A stretch of 64,000 nucleotides of DNA. Origin: Chitinophagaceae bacterium (lineage in GTDB: Bacteria > Bacteroidota > Bacteroidia > Chitinophagales > Chitinophagaceae). Numbering within the stretch: the stretch's first letter is position 1; the number at the start of each line of letters is the position of its first letter. Where the stretch lies: contig JAIETM010000016.1 in the NCBI GenBank assembly GCA_019745155.1, positions 1-64,000 of the forward strand. The letters are read 5' to 3'. Both the position numbers and the translations under genes were made by a program. This document shows positions 9,322 through 18,311 of this stretch, in pieces. Below the pieces are notes generated by a model. The model had not been told where the DNA came from. It saw only the letters and a program-made list of their open reading frames with translations, and ran no database searches.

Positions 9322-10052
9322 GTCATAACGCACTTAGTCATATCAAAGGATTTATTATTACGGCAGCACACGAAACTGCCCGTCAGGATCGCGTACAGCA
9401 ACTCATGCAGCTTTTGCCCGGTATTCAGCAAATGGAAGCGGTCTATCCTTCGCTTGAAAAAGTTCCTTTTTTAACTAAGCTACAGGCATTGTCTAAACAG
9501 CGTACGGGACATGCACTGAAGCATGGAGAGATTGGGGTATTATTATCGAGCAGAAAGATCTGGCATAGAATTGTGCAAGAGGCGTCAAGTGATACGGAAG
9601 CTTTTTTGGTATTGGAAAGTGATAGCTGGATGAACGATCCTGCTGTTTTTGGAGAATATTATTCGATGCTTACCCAGCAGTACGATATGTTTTTCTTTGG
9701 CTCTTGGTTAGGCCGAACACGTATTTTCCGGAGTACACGAAAACAACTGGATAAAGGATTTGTGTATGGAACACCCTTTATCAAAACCATCTCAGGAGGA
9801 TATGGTTATGCGCTTAACAAGAAAGCAGCGCAACATCTCCTAGAAAGATCTGGTAAAATTGCTTTTCCTGTAGACGAGTTTAAGCGTTACATTGAACCGG
9901 GCTATCTGCGTATTGGGGCTGTATTACCTGAACTGATTTCTGAAAAAGCAGAAGCCAGCATTATTGGCGAAAGACCTCAGTCGCCAGATAAGCAAAAATT
10001 GAAAATGATTGTGCTGGATATCCGTAATACCGTGATTGCATATTGTAAGTAA
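9318..10052 (+). CDS. Glycosyltransferase family 25-like protein
   Basis: Probable sugar transferase of the LPS/GT25 family, 244 residues. Recognisable elements are the N-terminal KGFIITAAHETARQDRVQQL, the segment ALKHGEIGVLLSSRKIWHRI (the GEIGC..SH type block of GT25) and an acidic VLESDS motif near residue 100. Later YGTPFIKTISGGYGYALNKK resembles the family's G(T/A)xGYxI block. The start ATG lies in a 4-base overlap with the GT2 gene, and the next gene starts directly after its stop, so expression is coupled. GT25 members usually transfer galactose or related sugars in LPS; the substrate here is unknown. Confidence 0.75.
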   Translation: MSHNALSHIKGFIITAAHETARQDRVQQLMQLLPGIQQMEAVYPSLEKVPFLTKLQALSKQRTGHALKHGEIGVLLSSRKIWHRIVQEASSDTEAFLVLESDSWMNDPAVFGEYYSMLTQQYDMFFFGSWLGRTRIFRSTRKQLDKGFVYGTPFIKTISGGYGYALNKKAAQHLLERSGKIAFPVDEFKRYIEPGYLRIGAVLPELISEKAEASIIGERPQSPDKQKLKMIVLDIRNTVIAYCK

Positions 10053-11348
10053 ATGACAGCAAGCAATACCAATAGATTGAAAGAGATTTACCTCAATTGG
10101 CTTGTGGTGGTCTATGCTGTTTACTGCTATTTCAATAAAGGTATTGCTTATACTTATTTGGCAGAAGCTACTTGGTTATTGGGTTTACTGATCGTTTTGA
10201 AAAATATTCGTGCATATGCTTTCGTATGGCGTAAAGAAACCATCCTCATTGTTTTTTTTCTATTGATCACATTGGTTTATTTGATTATTGGCATACCTGC
10301 GTACGGCTTGAAGGATACGGTTCGAGATAGTTTTGTTATCAATTATGCTTGGTATGTTTTTATCGCATTTTTATTCATGGGTAATTACCATGTGTTGGAG
10401 CAGAAGATTGCGAATGTCTATGCATACTTTCCTGTCATCATGACTTTGTCATTCCTGCTGCGTACTATTTTTCCGGAGTTGAATAATTTTATCCTGATCG
10501 GTAATTATCCATTATTGGCCTATAAGAATGGAGATATGGCTGTGCATTTGTTTATCTGCCTCATCTTCATGCTGAGTAATAAAGTCAATACTTCGCAAAG
10601 GCTACTACAATTGAATTATTTTTTAGTAGGGTATCTCTTGCTTATTTCAGCCACTTATAGTAGAGGTGGTATGCTGTCTTTTCTGCTACCCATGGCAATA
10701 TACATTTTTGCAATTCGGAAAACAGTAGAAGGGAAACGTTATTTAGGTTATTTGAAATATGCACCTATTGTACTGATGATTGCTTTGCCCTTGTATCTAT
10801 CTACCAAAGTAGAAGATAAGGCGCAGGGAAGAAAGATTGGTATTGAGCAATTGCAGGAAAATGTAACCAGTATTGTTGCGCAGGACTCAAGAAAAGTTAG
10901 TAAAACATTGAATGATAATATTGTCTGGCGTTTAACCTGGTGGGCAAAAATCATTGATTACACATTTGCTGGCCCTTATTTTTGGCAGGGCAAGGGCTTG
11001 GGGGTGAATCTTTCTGTGAGCGATGAAGTGAATGTTGGTGACGATAGTCTTAGATCACCACATAATTATAGCCTCACTTTGCTGGCTAGATATGGCGTTC
11101 CGTTTTTTGTGTTATGGATAATTTATCTGTTTCTGTTGTGGAGGCCATTGGTTAAACCTACAGGAAATCCTGATTTATTAATTTACTCACTTATATTAGT
11201 CTCGTTTTTCATCAATGCCAGTTTTGATGTCACGCTCGAAGGGCCTGTAACAGGAATGCCTTTCTGGTTGTTTACAGGACTGTTGTTGATGAAGAAAGCA
11301 GAAAATGACTCCCTTCATGCGTCCCATGATTCAATCAATATGGCATAA
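10053..11348 (+). CDS. O-antigen polymerase/ligase family membrane protein (Wzy/WaaL-like)
   Basis: Polytopic inner-membrane protein, 431 residues, with about ten hydrophobic segments. A large loop near residues 255-345 ends in the Wzy_C-type motif RSPHNYSLTLLARYGVPFF. Such proteins polymerise polysaccharide repeat units on undecaprenyl diphosphate, or ligate them to lipid A core. In this locus, next to a flippase and a Wzz-like protein, polymerase is the likelier role; that is inference from context. Its ATG follows the previous stop with no gap, and its end overlaps the flippase gene by 44 bases. Confidence 0.78.
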   Translation: MTASNTNRLKEIYLNWLVVVYAVYCYFNKGIAYTYLAEATWLLGLLIVLKNIRAYAFVWRKETILIVFFLLITLVYLIIGIPAYGLKDTVRDSFVINYAWYVFIAFLFMGNYHVLEQKIANVYAYFPVIMTLSFLLRTIFPELNNFILIGNYPLLAYKNGDMAVHLFICLIFMLSNKVNTSQRLLQLNYFLVGYLLLISATYSRGGMLSFLLPMAIYIFAIRKTVEGKRYLGYLKYAPIVLMIALPLYLSTKVEDKAQGRKIGIEQLQENVTSIVAQDSRKVSKTLNDNIVWRLTWWAKIIDYTFAGPYFWQGKGLGVNLSVSDEVNVGDDSLRSPHNYSLTLLARYGVPFFVLWIIYLFLLWRPLVKPTGNPDLLIYSLILVSFFINASFDVTLEGPVTGMPFWLFTGLLLMKKAENDSLHASHDSINMA

Positions 11349-12624
11349 ATATGTAATTCCGCATCAGCGCTATTGGTTGAACTTATTCTCTAGTTTTTTT
11401 TCACAGGGTGTTGCAGCTTTATCTGTTTTATGGCTCACGCCTTTCTTGTTAAATGTATTAGGTGAGCAATCATTTAGCGTATATGGTATACTGATTTTGA
11501 ACTTATTGCCATTCAGCCTCATCTTTGATTTAGGGTATAATATGGGCTTATTACGCAGACTGATTCATGAGCCTGAAAAAGCCTCCTCATTGATTTCCGG
11601 TGGTTGTTTTTTCTTCCTTGGATTACTCCCTATTACATTTTGTGTGTATAACGGACTTAGCCATTTCGGTTTTATACAAAACGCAGGTTTTACCGTTCAA
11701 CAATCGCTATTGCTGAGTATTTTGGTTGTATTACAATTGGGCGCTTTACTCTTCGATATTGTACTACAGTCAGTCAATAAAATATTCTTGGGCAAAGCCA
11801 TCAGGGTTGTCAAAACCATTGTTGAAACCATCACAGTATATATTGGCGCTACTAGGTTTGGATTACAAGGGGTTTTTGTGGCGTTAGTGTTTACTAACTT
11901 ATTCTATCTTGCGGTGTTGTATTGGTTTTCAAAACGTGAGCGCAATTTTAAATTGCATTGGCAGTATTTCAATTGGAAAGATTTGACCCATCATTTCAAC
12001 TACTCAATCTGGTTCTTTCTGGCAGCTTGTTCAGGCGTATTGGTCTATAATGCACAAACCATTTTGATGGGAAACTTATTGGATGCACAGGCGGTATCAA
12101 AATATGTGTTAATCACCCGTTTTTATGAAGTGGTAAGAATTGGGATGGGGAATTTCACTTTGATCTTGTTTCCTACAATCGCCATCTTAGAATCATCCAA
12201 TAGTTGGAAGCAATTGTTTGCACAATTCAAAACTGTTGCACTAAGAATCATTGTACTATGTGTCATAGCTGTCATCCTATTACTGACCATTGGGAAGTAT
12301 CTATTTGTTGTATGGTCTGGTATGGAAGATCAGGAAATACTGTTTGCCTACATCAGTTATACTTTTCTGATTTTACTCTTGATTATTGAACACGTACCGG
12401 TGGTCTTTTTAACTGCTCTTAAAATGAATCGTTATCCAACGATTGTTTCCATGATTCAGGGTATACTAGGCTTGCTGCTTAGTTATTGGTTGATTCCTAT
12501 TTATGGGATATTAGGTGTAGTGATAGCTAGTATTGCAGCACTAACTGTAACAAGCTTATGGTTTAGTTTTTGGTACCTTTATCAACAGCTTCAGCATAAA
12601 CTAAGTCATGCGCCGACAGCATAA
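11305..12624 (+). CDS. Polysaccharide flippase (Wzx/oligosaccharide translocase)
   Basis: Membrane protein of the MOP superfamily, 439 residues, which would flip the undecaprenyl-linked repeat unit to the periplasm. The typical opening is present, a hydrophobic helix then FLLNVLGEQSFSVYGILI, and about twelve further helices follow. I keep the first ATG at 11305, which overlaps the preceding gene by 44 bases. ATGs at 11317 and 11326 are equally possible and would shorten the overlap. The C-terminus overlaps the next gene by 17 bases. Confidence 0.83.
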   Translation: MTPFMRPMIQSIWHKYVIPHQRYWLNLFSSFFSQGVAALSVLWLTPFLLNVLGEQSFSVYGILILNLLPFSLIFDLGYNMGLLRRLIHEPEKASSLISGGCFFFLGLLPITFCVYNGLSHFGFIQNAGFTVQQSLLLSILVVLQLGALLFDIVLQSVNKIFLGKAIRVVKTIVETITVYIGATRFGLQGVFVALVFTNLFYLAVLYWFSKRERNFKLHWQYFNWKDLTHHFNYSIWFFLAACSGVLVYNAQTILMGNLLDAQAVSKYVLITRFYEVVRIGMGNFTLILFPTIAILESSNSWKQLFAQFKTVALRIIVLCVIAVILLLTIGKYLFVVWSGMEDQEILFAYISYTFLILLLIIEHVPVVFLTALKMNRYPTIVSMIQGILGLLLSYWLIPIYGILGVVIASIAALTVTSLWFSFWYLYQQLQHKLSHAPTA

Positions 12625-13429
12625 ATATATTCTGGCATTAAGGGCTTATGGTGATTTCACCATTTTATTGAACGCTATACAGCACGCAGCATATCCTTTG
12701 GAATACCATGTAATTGCTTCTACACACCTGAAGCCATTATATGAAGCTTTAATGCCCTATCTTAAATTGGATGTGTTGAGTGTTGAATTCAAAGAAATCG
12801 GTATTCGCCATTCATTGTTGGGCTTATTCACCAATCGATATTTGTTCAATGCCAATACATACCGAGAATTAAAGCAGTTGCAGCTTGCGCTGAATCCTTT
12901 GCCAGCAGGCGATTTCTATGTTGAGCAAGATTCCCGAAAATGGTTGCTTAGTATTTTGCTTCAAAAGAAATGTTCAGCAATTGCAGCTGGACATGCTGTG
13001 TATGCATTATATGCGGATTTTTTTCGCGCAGATTATCCAATAATCAGCGATAGTGTCAAGCCTAGCCGTGTCTTGATTTTGCCTACCGCCAGACAAAAAT
13101 TTCGGAATATACCATTGGCAGATATCCTTACCATCAAAAAGACATTTGCGGATACAGCCATTGTTCAAACAGGCTTTTACGCAGGCAATCAGATTGCAGC
13201 ATTAAGTGAAAACGATTTTGTATACGCTAGTTTTCAGGAGTTGATAGCGAAAATCATGGATAGCGAGCTAGTTTTTTGTCCGGATAGCCTGCAGGCGCAT
13301 CTGTGCCAATTGCTTGGGAAGCCACATTATATACTCCATCCAAAAGGGTTAAGCGAGGCGTTTTTTACCCCACATGTGATGCATTTTAAAAAGTACAAAG
13401 TATTCGGCTCTAGCTATCTTAATCAATAG
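12608..13429 (+). CDS. Divergent glycosyltransferase family 9-like protein
   Basis: A 273-residue cytoplasmic protein that I place tentatively in the heptosyltransferase (GT9) fold. The N-terminal KYILALRAYGDFTILLNAI resembles the GT9 opening (ILxxRxxxxGDxxxx). Near the C-terminus FCPDSLQAHLCQLLGKPHYI matches the donor-binding block that in GT9 reads like SNDSGxxHLAAALGKP. The middle is not recognisable. It overlaps the flippase gene by 17 bases and is last in the tightly packed run, followed by a gap of almost 200 bases. It may instead be a non-catalytic relative or a pyruvyl/kinase-type accessory protein. Confidence 0.55.
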   Translation: MRRQHKYILALRAYGDFTILLNAIQHAAYPLEYHVIASTHLKPLYEALMPYLKLDVLSVEFKEIGIRHSLLGLFTNRYLFNANTYRELKQLQLALNPLPAGDFYVEQDSRKWLLSILLQKKCSAIAAGHAVYALYADFFRADYPIISDSVKPSRVLILPTARQKFRNIPLADILTIKKTFADTAIVQTGFYAGNQIAALSENDFVYASFQELIAKIMDSELVFCPDSLQAHLCQLLGKPHYILHPKGLSEAFFTPHVMHFKKYKVFGSSYLNQ

Positions 13430-13622
13430 CTTAAGCTAACCACAAGGTAACTACTAGAAATTGTTGTCCGGTTTTCTTCATTCGCACACAAATAATTCGT
13501 GTTCAAATAAAGATTGTTCACTGACTTCATTGGAAAGAATCATTCATGGCTGGTAATCAGTTAATTTGCAGGCAGAAAATTGGTGCTGTTTGCTATGTGT
13601 TTTCCGTGCTAATTATTCTTTG

Positions 13623-14393
13623 ATGACATTTAGTAATGATATAAATATGGCAGCTAAGGTCAATTTATTGGGAGTTGATTTCACTTTAACAGATTATGAT
13701 CAGGCTAGTGATATCATTATTGATTATGCCGTGCGTAGGGCTTCTTTCGCCGTTTCTGCATTGGCTGTTCATGGCTTAGTAGAATCAAATCGCTCAGTCT
13801 CATTGAAAGAGAAGATCAGTAAAATCAGTATGGTTGTTCCTGATGGACAACCTGTGAAATGGGCACTGAACTTTTTTTTCAAAGCCAATCTAAAGGATCG
13901 TGTATATGGTCCAGAGTTAACAGTATGGGTACTTAGAAAAGCGAATACGCTAGGTTTGAAAGTATACCTGTATGGCAGTACAAGTGCCACATTAGAGAAG
14001 TTCTCTGCATTCATTAAACATCATTTCCCTGCAATAACCATTGTTGGTACTCATGTTGATCGTTTCCGTGAAGCAACGCCTGAGGAATTTATTAGCGATA
14101 CTGAAAAGATCAATGCATCAGGTGCCAATATTGTACTTGTGGGGCGAGGATGCCCGCGGCAGGAAGTATGGGTAAGTGATCATTTGAATAGGGTGCATGC
14201 ACCTATGCTGGCTGTAGGCGCTGCTTTCGATTTTCATGCGGGGGTATTAAAACAGGCGCCAGCTTGGATGCAGAAAAATGGGTTAGAATGGTTGTACAGA
14301 TTAATTCAGGAGCCCAAAAGACTTTGGCGCAGATACTTGATCACCAACAGTATATTTATCTATTTGATTGTACGTAAAATGATTCTTGGTTAG
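13623..14393 (+). CDS. WecG/TagA/CpsF family glycosyltransferase
   Basis: Membrane-associated transferase of the GT26 family, which commonly adds the second sugar (ManNAc or ManNAcA type) to undecaprenyl-linked acceptors. Signatures are VNLLGVDFTL at the start, VVPDGQPVKWAL, RVYGPELT, VYLYGSTSATLEKF, the near-C-terminal VGRGCPRQEVWV and VGAAFDFHAGVLKQAPAWMQ, then GLEWLYRLIQEPKRLWRRY. That C-terminal arginine-rich helix anchors the family to the membrane. The frame is open to a TTG at 13566, but the residues before 13623 look non-coding; ATG 13647 is also possible. It ends three bases from the convergent Wzi-like gene. Confidence 0.88.
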   Translation: MTFSNDINMAAKVNLLGVDFTLTDYDQASDIIIDYAVRRASFAVSALAVHGLVESNRSVSLKEKISKISMVVPDGQPVKWALNFFFKANLKDRVYGPELTVWVLRKANTLGLKVYLYGSTSATLEKFSAFIKHHFPAITIVGTHVDRFREATPEEFISDTEKINASGANIVLVGRGCPRQEVWVSDHLNRVHAPMLAVGAAFDFHAGVLKQAPAWMQKNGLEWLYRLIQEPKRLWRRYLITNSIFIYLIVRKMILG

Positions 14394-14395
14394 AA

Positions 14396-16015
14396 CTATC
14401 TTAATCCGTAGCTAACACCAAGAGAGAATCTACTACCAGTAAGTTTTTGTCCGTTCTGTCTTTCTTCATTAAGCCATAGATAATTTGCGTTGAAATACAG
14501 GTTATTCAACCATTCGTAACCGACTTGCACAAACAAGTCGGTTCTTTTTTTCTGGAAATCAAATAAGAATGGTGGTTGAGGTTCTGCTTCGTATTGTTGA
14601 AGCACCGTTCCTGCACCTCCTTTTTGAATTTGCTGAAATCTCAAATAGGTTCTTAATCTTGGAATAGGGGTGTATTTGGCAAACAATATCAATCGGTCGA
14701 AATTATTACCCATCCAATCACCAAGAGAAGCGCCATGCTGTGTGTAGACTTGCGCCGGCACGAGATTCCCATACACGAATGGATTAACGCGGGTATACTC
14801 CGCTCCAAGGGTAAGGTAGGGAAGTCCTATATCGGTAATGGATGCCCCTAAGGTATAACCAAGTTGGTTTCTTCTTTTTTGTTTATCAAATATCGAAGAA
14901 ACCCTGATTTCATCGATAAAGAATGTTGTATAGAAATGTGTGTTTTTGAGAATATTCCTGCCACTTGCCTGAAAGAAGAATTGTCCGTTTGAACCGGCAC
15001 GGATATCATAATTACTTCTGTTGTTGTCGTAAATCTTAAAGAAGTTAATTGGTATCAGGAAGCCGAGGTCCATATTATCGCTATAAACAATAGACTCACC
15101 AATGGATAGGTCTATGCCTTTCTTAGGGGTGAAAATAATTGCATGTGTTGCAAGGTATTTGGGTATATACTGGATTCTAGTTCCTGTACTCACTGGATTA
15201 CCCGTTCCATAAGTTGCACTGCTATCAATGATATTTGAATTCAACCAAGCGTTTGCATAATGAAAGCGTAGCCACTTCATTGGTTGGTAATCGAATCTGA
15301 TAAAAGGATAGGAGGGCGCTTTGTCAGATAAAATGATACGCCCGTTTTCTCCATAGCCACTAATAAGCTGGTCTTTACCAATACTGATGGAGCCGTTTTT
15401 CCAAGCATAACTGATATGGGCACGTACTTCAGAAAAATTCTGCTTACGCGGATTATTACTGAATAAGCGAATGATATTGGTTTCAGGACTTTCTGATCTG
15501 AAGCTATCTAAACCTGTACCAGTTTCTGTATAATCACGATAATAAAATTGAAATCCGAATTTCCCTGCCTGCCCCCAGAACTGCAATCCATTACTGGTTT
15601 GTGTGAATGATTGTCCCAGTCCATTTACACGCATAACACTGGCCATCGGATCTGCATATAGCTGAATATCCTTTCCCGAATAAAAAAGGCCTCTCAGCCT
15701 TTTATGCTGGTCTTTTGTAGCAATACCCAGTTGGTTGTTCAACAGTTGCGCAGGTCTGAATTCCTGCAGGTAGAAGTCTAGTTCCGATTTTTCTGTTTTG
15801 CTCAGTTTAGCTCTGGTGGAATCTAATTGCATCAGGCGTTCACCAATATAAGCCCGACTAAGCGGTTGTATCATATCATGAAACTCAATCAGCCCTTTTT
15901 GGGCCATACGATACAAATAAGGATAGACCTCACTACGGTGATTCTCCCAAATGACTTGTGTAAATACACTCATGGGGATGAATAGGGAGAGGCAAATGGC
16001 GGCTAGTCGTTTCAT
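14396..16015 (-). CDS. Wzi-like outer-membrane beta-barrel protein (paralogue 3)
   Basis: A 539-residue protein with a signal peptide (MKRLAAICLSLFIPMSVFTQ) and a long run of alternating strands. A distant version of the Wzi signature appears at about residues 225-265 (GKDQLISGYGENGRIILSDK, then AP.YPFIRFDYQ), but the WWGPG block of the other two paralogues is replaced by SGYGENG. The region before it (about 25-125) looks helical or linker-like and is longer than in paralogues 1 and 2. It lies downstream of the sugar-phosphate transferase on the minus strand, so that pair is probably one transcript. Wzi membership is likely but less sure than for the first two. Confidence 0.65.
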   Translation of the reverse strand: MKRLAAICLSLFIPMSVFTQVIWENHRSEVYPYLYRMAQKGLIEFHDMIQPLSRAYIGERLMQLDSTRAKLSKTEKSELDFYLQEFRPAQLLNNQLGIATKDQHKRLRGLFYSGKDIQLYADPMASVMRVNGLGQSFTQTSNGLQFWGQAGKFGFQFYYRDYTETGTGLDSFRSESPETNIIRLFSNNPRKQNFSEVRAHISYAWKNGSISIGKDQLISGYGENGRIILSDKAPSYPFIRFDYQPMKWLRFHYANAWLNSNIIDSSATYGTGNPVSTGTRIQYIPKYLATHAIIFTPKKGIDLSIGESIVYSDNMDLGFLIPINFFKIYDNNRSNYDIRAGSNGQFFFQASGRNILKNTHFYTTFFIDEIRVSSIFDKQKRRNQLGYTLGASITDIGLPYLTLGAEYTRVNPFVYGNLVPAQVYTQHGASLGDWMGNNFDRLILFAKYTPIPRLRTYLRFQQIQKGGAGTVLQQYEAEPQPPFLFDFQKKRTDLFVQVGYEWLNNLYFNANYLWLNEERQNGQKLTGSRFSLGVSYGLR

Positions 16016-16037
16016 TTGATAATATTAAACTGCTTTG

Positions 16038-17441
16038 CTAATAAGCATTTTGATCACCTCTGAGAATATTGATAACAGTTTGCAAGATAATTTGACAATC
16101 GAGCCAGAAAGTCCATCGATGTATATAATACAAGTCGAAGTCTACTCTCTGCTGCATAGAACCTTCTTTTCTTGTTTCTCCTCTAAAGCCATTCACCTGT
16201 GCCCAGCCTGTAATACCAGGAAGTACAATATGTCGTAACATGTAGTTGTCTACAGTATGCATCGACTCTAGGTTGAGTGGTGTAGGGTGTGGTCTGGGCC
16301 CCACTACAGACATATTACCTAGTAATACATTCCAAAACTGGGGTAATTCATCCATATTGGTTTTACGCAGCAAAGCACCAATGGGTGTTACACGTGGATC
16401 ATCTTTGGATGCTTGATTGTATAAACCGTTCTGATCAATATCTGCACTGTCGTGCACCATGGTCCTGAACTTATAGCAAATGATTTTTTCATTATTTAAT
16501 CCCCATCTTTCCTGCTTAAAAATGATCGGCCCTTTTGAAGTAAGTTTGATCACCAACGCTATCAGCGGCATCAGCCAGCTGCCCAGCAGTATAAAGTAGC
16601 TAAGTGAGAATAAAATATCAAATGTTCGCTTTAAAGCCTGATTTTCTATTTTATCAAGAGGCAAGGAGCGAATATTCAATACGGGTAGTAGTCCGATATT
16701 GTTCACCTGTGCTGTAGCTGCTGCAAACTGAAAAGCATCAGGGATGATTCTTGTTTTAGTCGCGTATTGATCACACACATCGATACAATCCCTGATTCTC
16801 GCACTTTCCTGATTGGGTAAAGCAATAATCACTTCATCTACCCGCTCTTTTTTCAGAATGGTTCCAAGATCTTGAACACGGCCTTTGTAGGGACAGCCAT
16901 TCATGGCGGGGGTATGGTCATCTACAAACCCAATACACTTATAACCGTAGTAGTAATATTTATTGATGGTTTCATAGAAATGCATGCCCGAGTTAGTTGC
17001 ACCCACAATCAATAAATTATCATACAGTCGGCCCTGATGAATGGCCGCATGCAGATATTTTCTGATCATGTATTTGGTGGCAATTAATAGCGGAAAAGCA
17101 ATCAGCAACATCCAGCCAATAATGCCCGCATCTACGTTAAGTTCTTTCTGCAAAAAAAAGGATGCCGAACTCAGTGCAATAGAGAATAGCATCAGGGTGT
17201 AGACGGTGAAAATAATTTCTTCAGAAAATTTGTTCGACCTTCTTTCTGTGTATAAGTGTGAGAAAGAAGCCACGATATACCAAATAGCAATGGATAGCAG
17301 CAAAAAGAGGTAGTCGCCATAGCTAAGCGATTCAAACTTTTGTGCATCAGTGAGTCTAATGGCTGAGAGATAGGAGATGCCAATAACCGGGCTATCGATC
17401 AAGTAGCGAATAACAATATATCGATTAACTCTTTTTGACAT
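16038..17441 (-). CDS. Undecaprenyl-phosphate glucose phosphotransferase (WcaJ-like)
   Basis: Initiating enzyme of repeat-unit assembly: it transfers a hexose-1-phosphate from a UDP-sugar to undecaprenyl phosphate at the inner membrane. About four N-terminal helices are followed by a nucleotide-binding-like region ([18 protein letters not shown], about residues 143-250). Then comes the reentrant helix and catalytic bacterial sugar transferase domain: [42 protein letters not shown] with PRPHP, and [17 protein letters not shown]. Length 467 residues is standard for the full-length WcaJ class. Glucose as substrate is the family default, not proven. It is transcribed towards the other polysaccharide genes from the opposite side. 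Confidence 0.92.
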   Translation of the reverse strand: MSKRVNRYIVIRYLIDSPVIGISYLSAIRLTDAQKFESLSYGDYLFLLLSIAIWYIVASFSHLYTERRSNKFSEEIIFTVYTLMLFSIALSSASFFLQKELNVDAGIIGWMLLIAFPLLIATKYMIRKYLHAAIHQGRLYDNLLIVGATNSGMHFYETINKYYYYGYKCIGFVDDHTPAMNGCPYKGRVQDLGTILKKERVDEVIIALPNQESARIRDCIDVCDQYATKTRIIPDAFQFAAATAQVNNIGLLPVLNIRSLPLDKIENQALKRTFDILFSLSYFILLGSWLMPLIALVIKLTSKGPIIFKQERWGLNNEKIICYKFRTMVHDSADIDQNGLYNQASKDDPRVTPIGALLRKTNMDELPQFWNVLLGNMSVVGPRPHPTPLNLESMHTVDNYMLRHIVLPGITGWAQVNGFRGETRKEGSMQQRVDFDLYYIHRWTFWLDCQIILQTVINILRGDQNAY

Positions 17442-17865
17442 GTGTTATTCTAGGTAACTACTGTTTGTTATATACAATTTAGCGGCTCTAAAATACTTGA
17501 ATCTGTCTATTTTCTGTGCTTTTAAAGGGTAAGTATATAAATATTATCTACTGATTCTATTTTCATCGTAAAAGCTGCTTTGTAATTATCGGTAAAATGC
17601 CTCGTGCTTTTATAAGTATTGTTGAAAAGTCCTTTGGCTAGTGCATAAAACGGAAAAGACATTTACCCCCGTATCCGGTGCCAACGATTCTGACTTTTCC
17701 TAGGGGTGCATACTTCATGTATGGAGTGCTGTTCTTGTGTAAAAAGGAACCTATAGGGCGGCAACTTATTCATCTTGAGGATAATACTTGTTGGGATTGT
17801 CATAAAATACTGTACCGATGATCCGTGTGGTATCGCTATCAGCATCCATTCATTACCTTCGCGCC
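17442..17865. other. Divergent intergenic region between WcaJ-like gene and dut
   Basis: 424 bases that must hold promoters for both the minus-strand transferase pair and the plus-strand dut operon. Before dut, TACCTTCG at 17854-17861 is one base off the Bacteroidota -7 consensus TAnnTTTG and ends four bases before the ATG. A 27-codon minus-strand open frame (17766-17849) ends in a tyrosine-rich, protein-like stretch; I do not annotate it as a gene. Nothing else is recognisable. Confidence 0.45.
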
Positions 17866-18309
17866 ATGCCCCTGACAAGCGTTCGGATTATTAATCAATC
17901 ACCTCATCCATTGCCTGCTTATGCAACAGTGGGTTCATCCGGTATGGACCTTCGTGCCAATCTGGATCAGCCACTGGAATTGGCCCCCATGCAAAGGGTA
18001 TTAGTGCCCACGGGACTATTTATTGAGCTACCAGATCATTTGGAAGCCCAAATACGCCCCAGAAGTGGGTTGGCTATTAAACAAGGGATTACTTGCTTGA
18101 ATACCCCTGGTACCATTGATGCGGATTATCGGGGAGAGATTAAGGTTATTCTGATCAACCTTTCCGGAGAAATGCAAATGGTTCAACACGGAGACCGTAT
18201 TGCTCAAATGGTGATTCAGCAGGTGGAAAAAATTGAGTGGGTCGAGGTGGAAAATCTTAACGAAACTGCCCGTGGTGAAGGCGGCTTTGGCCACACAGGA
18301 AAAAATTAA
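17866..18309 (+). CDS. dut: Deoxyuridine 5'-triphosphate nucleotidohydrolase (dUTPase)
   Basis: Hydrolyses dUTP to dUMP and diphosphate, keeping uracil out of DNA and feeding thymidylate synthesis. All five trimeric dUTPase motifs are visible in order: GSSGMDLRA (1), PRSGLA (2), [14 protein letters not shown] with the catalytic aspartate (3), GDRIAQMVI (4) and the flexible C-terminal arm [11 protein letters not shown] (5). I start at ATG 17866, giving 147 residues, the usual size; the frame is open to 17818 but that extension has no family counterpart. The next gene starts two bases after the stop. Confidence 0.95.
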   Translation: MPLTSVRIINQSPHPLPAYATVGSSGMDLRANLDQPLELAPMQRVLVPTGLFIELPDHLEAQIRPRSGLAIKQGITCLNTPGTIDADYRGEIKVILINLSGEMQMVQHGDRIAQMVIQQVEKIEWVEVENLNETARGEGGFGHTGKN

Positions 18310-18311
18310 TT

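Noticed and set aside
17663-17878. Minus-strand frame of 71 codons between the WcaJ-like gene and dut
   Set aside because: It overlaps the dut promoter and start, shows no domain or bias, and a different frame on the same strand is at least as protein-like.
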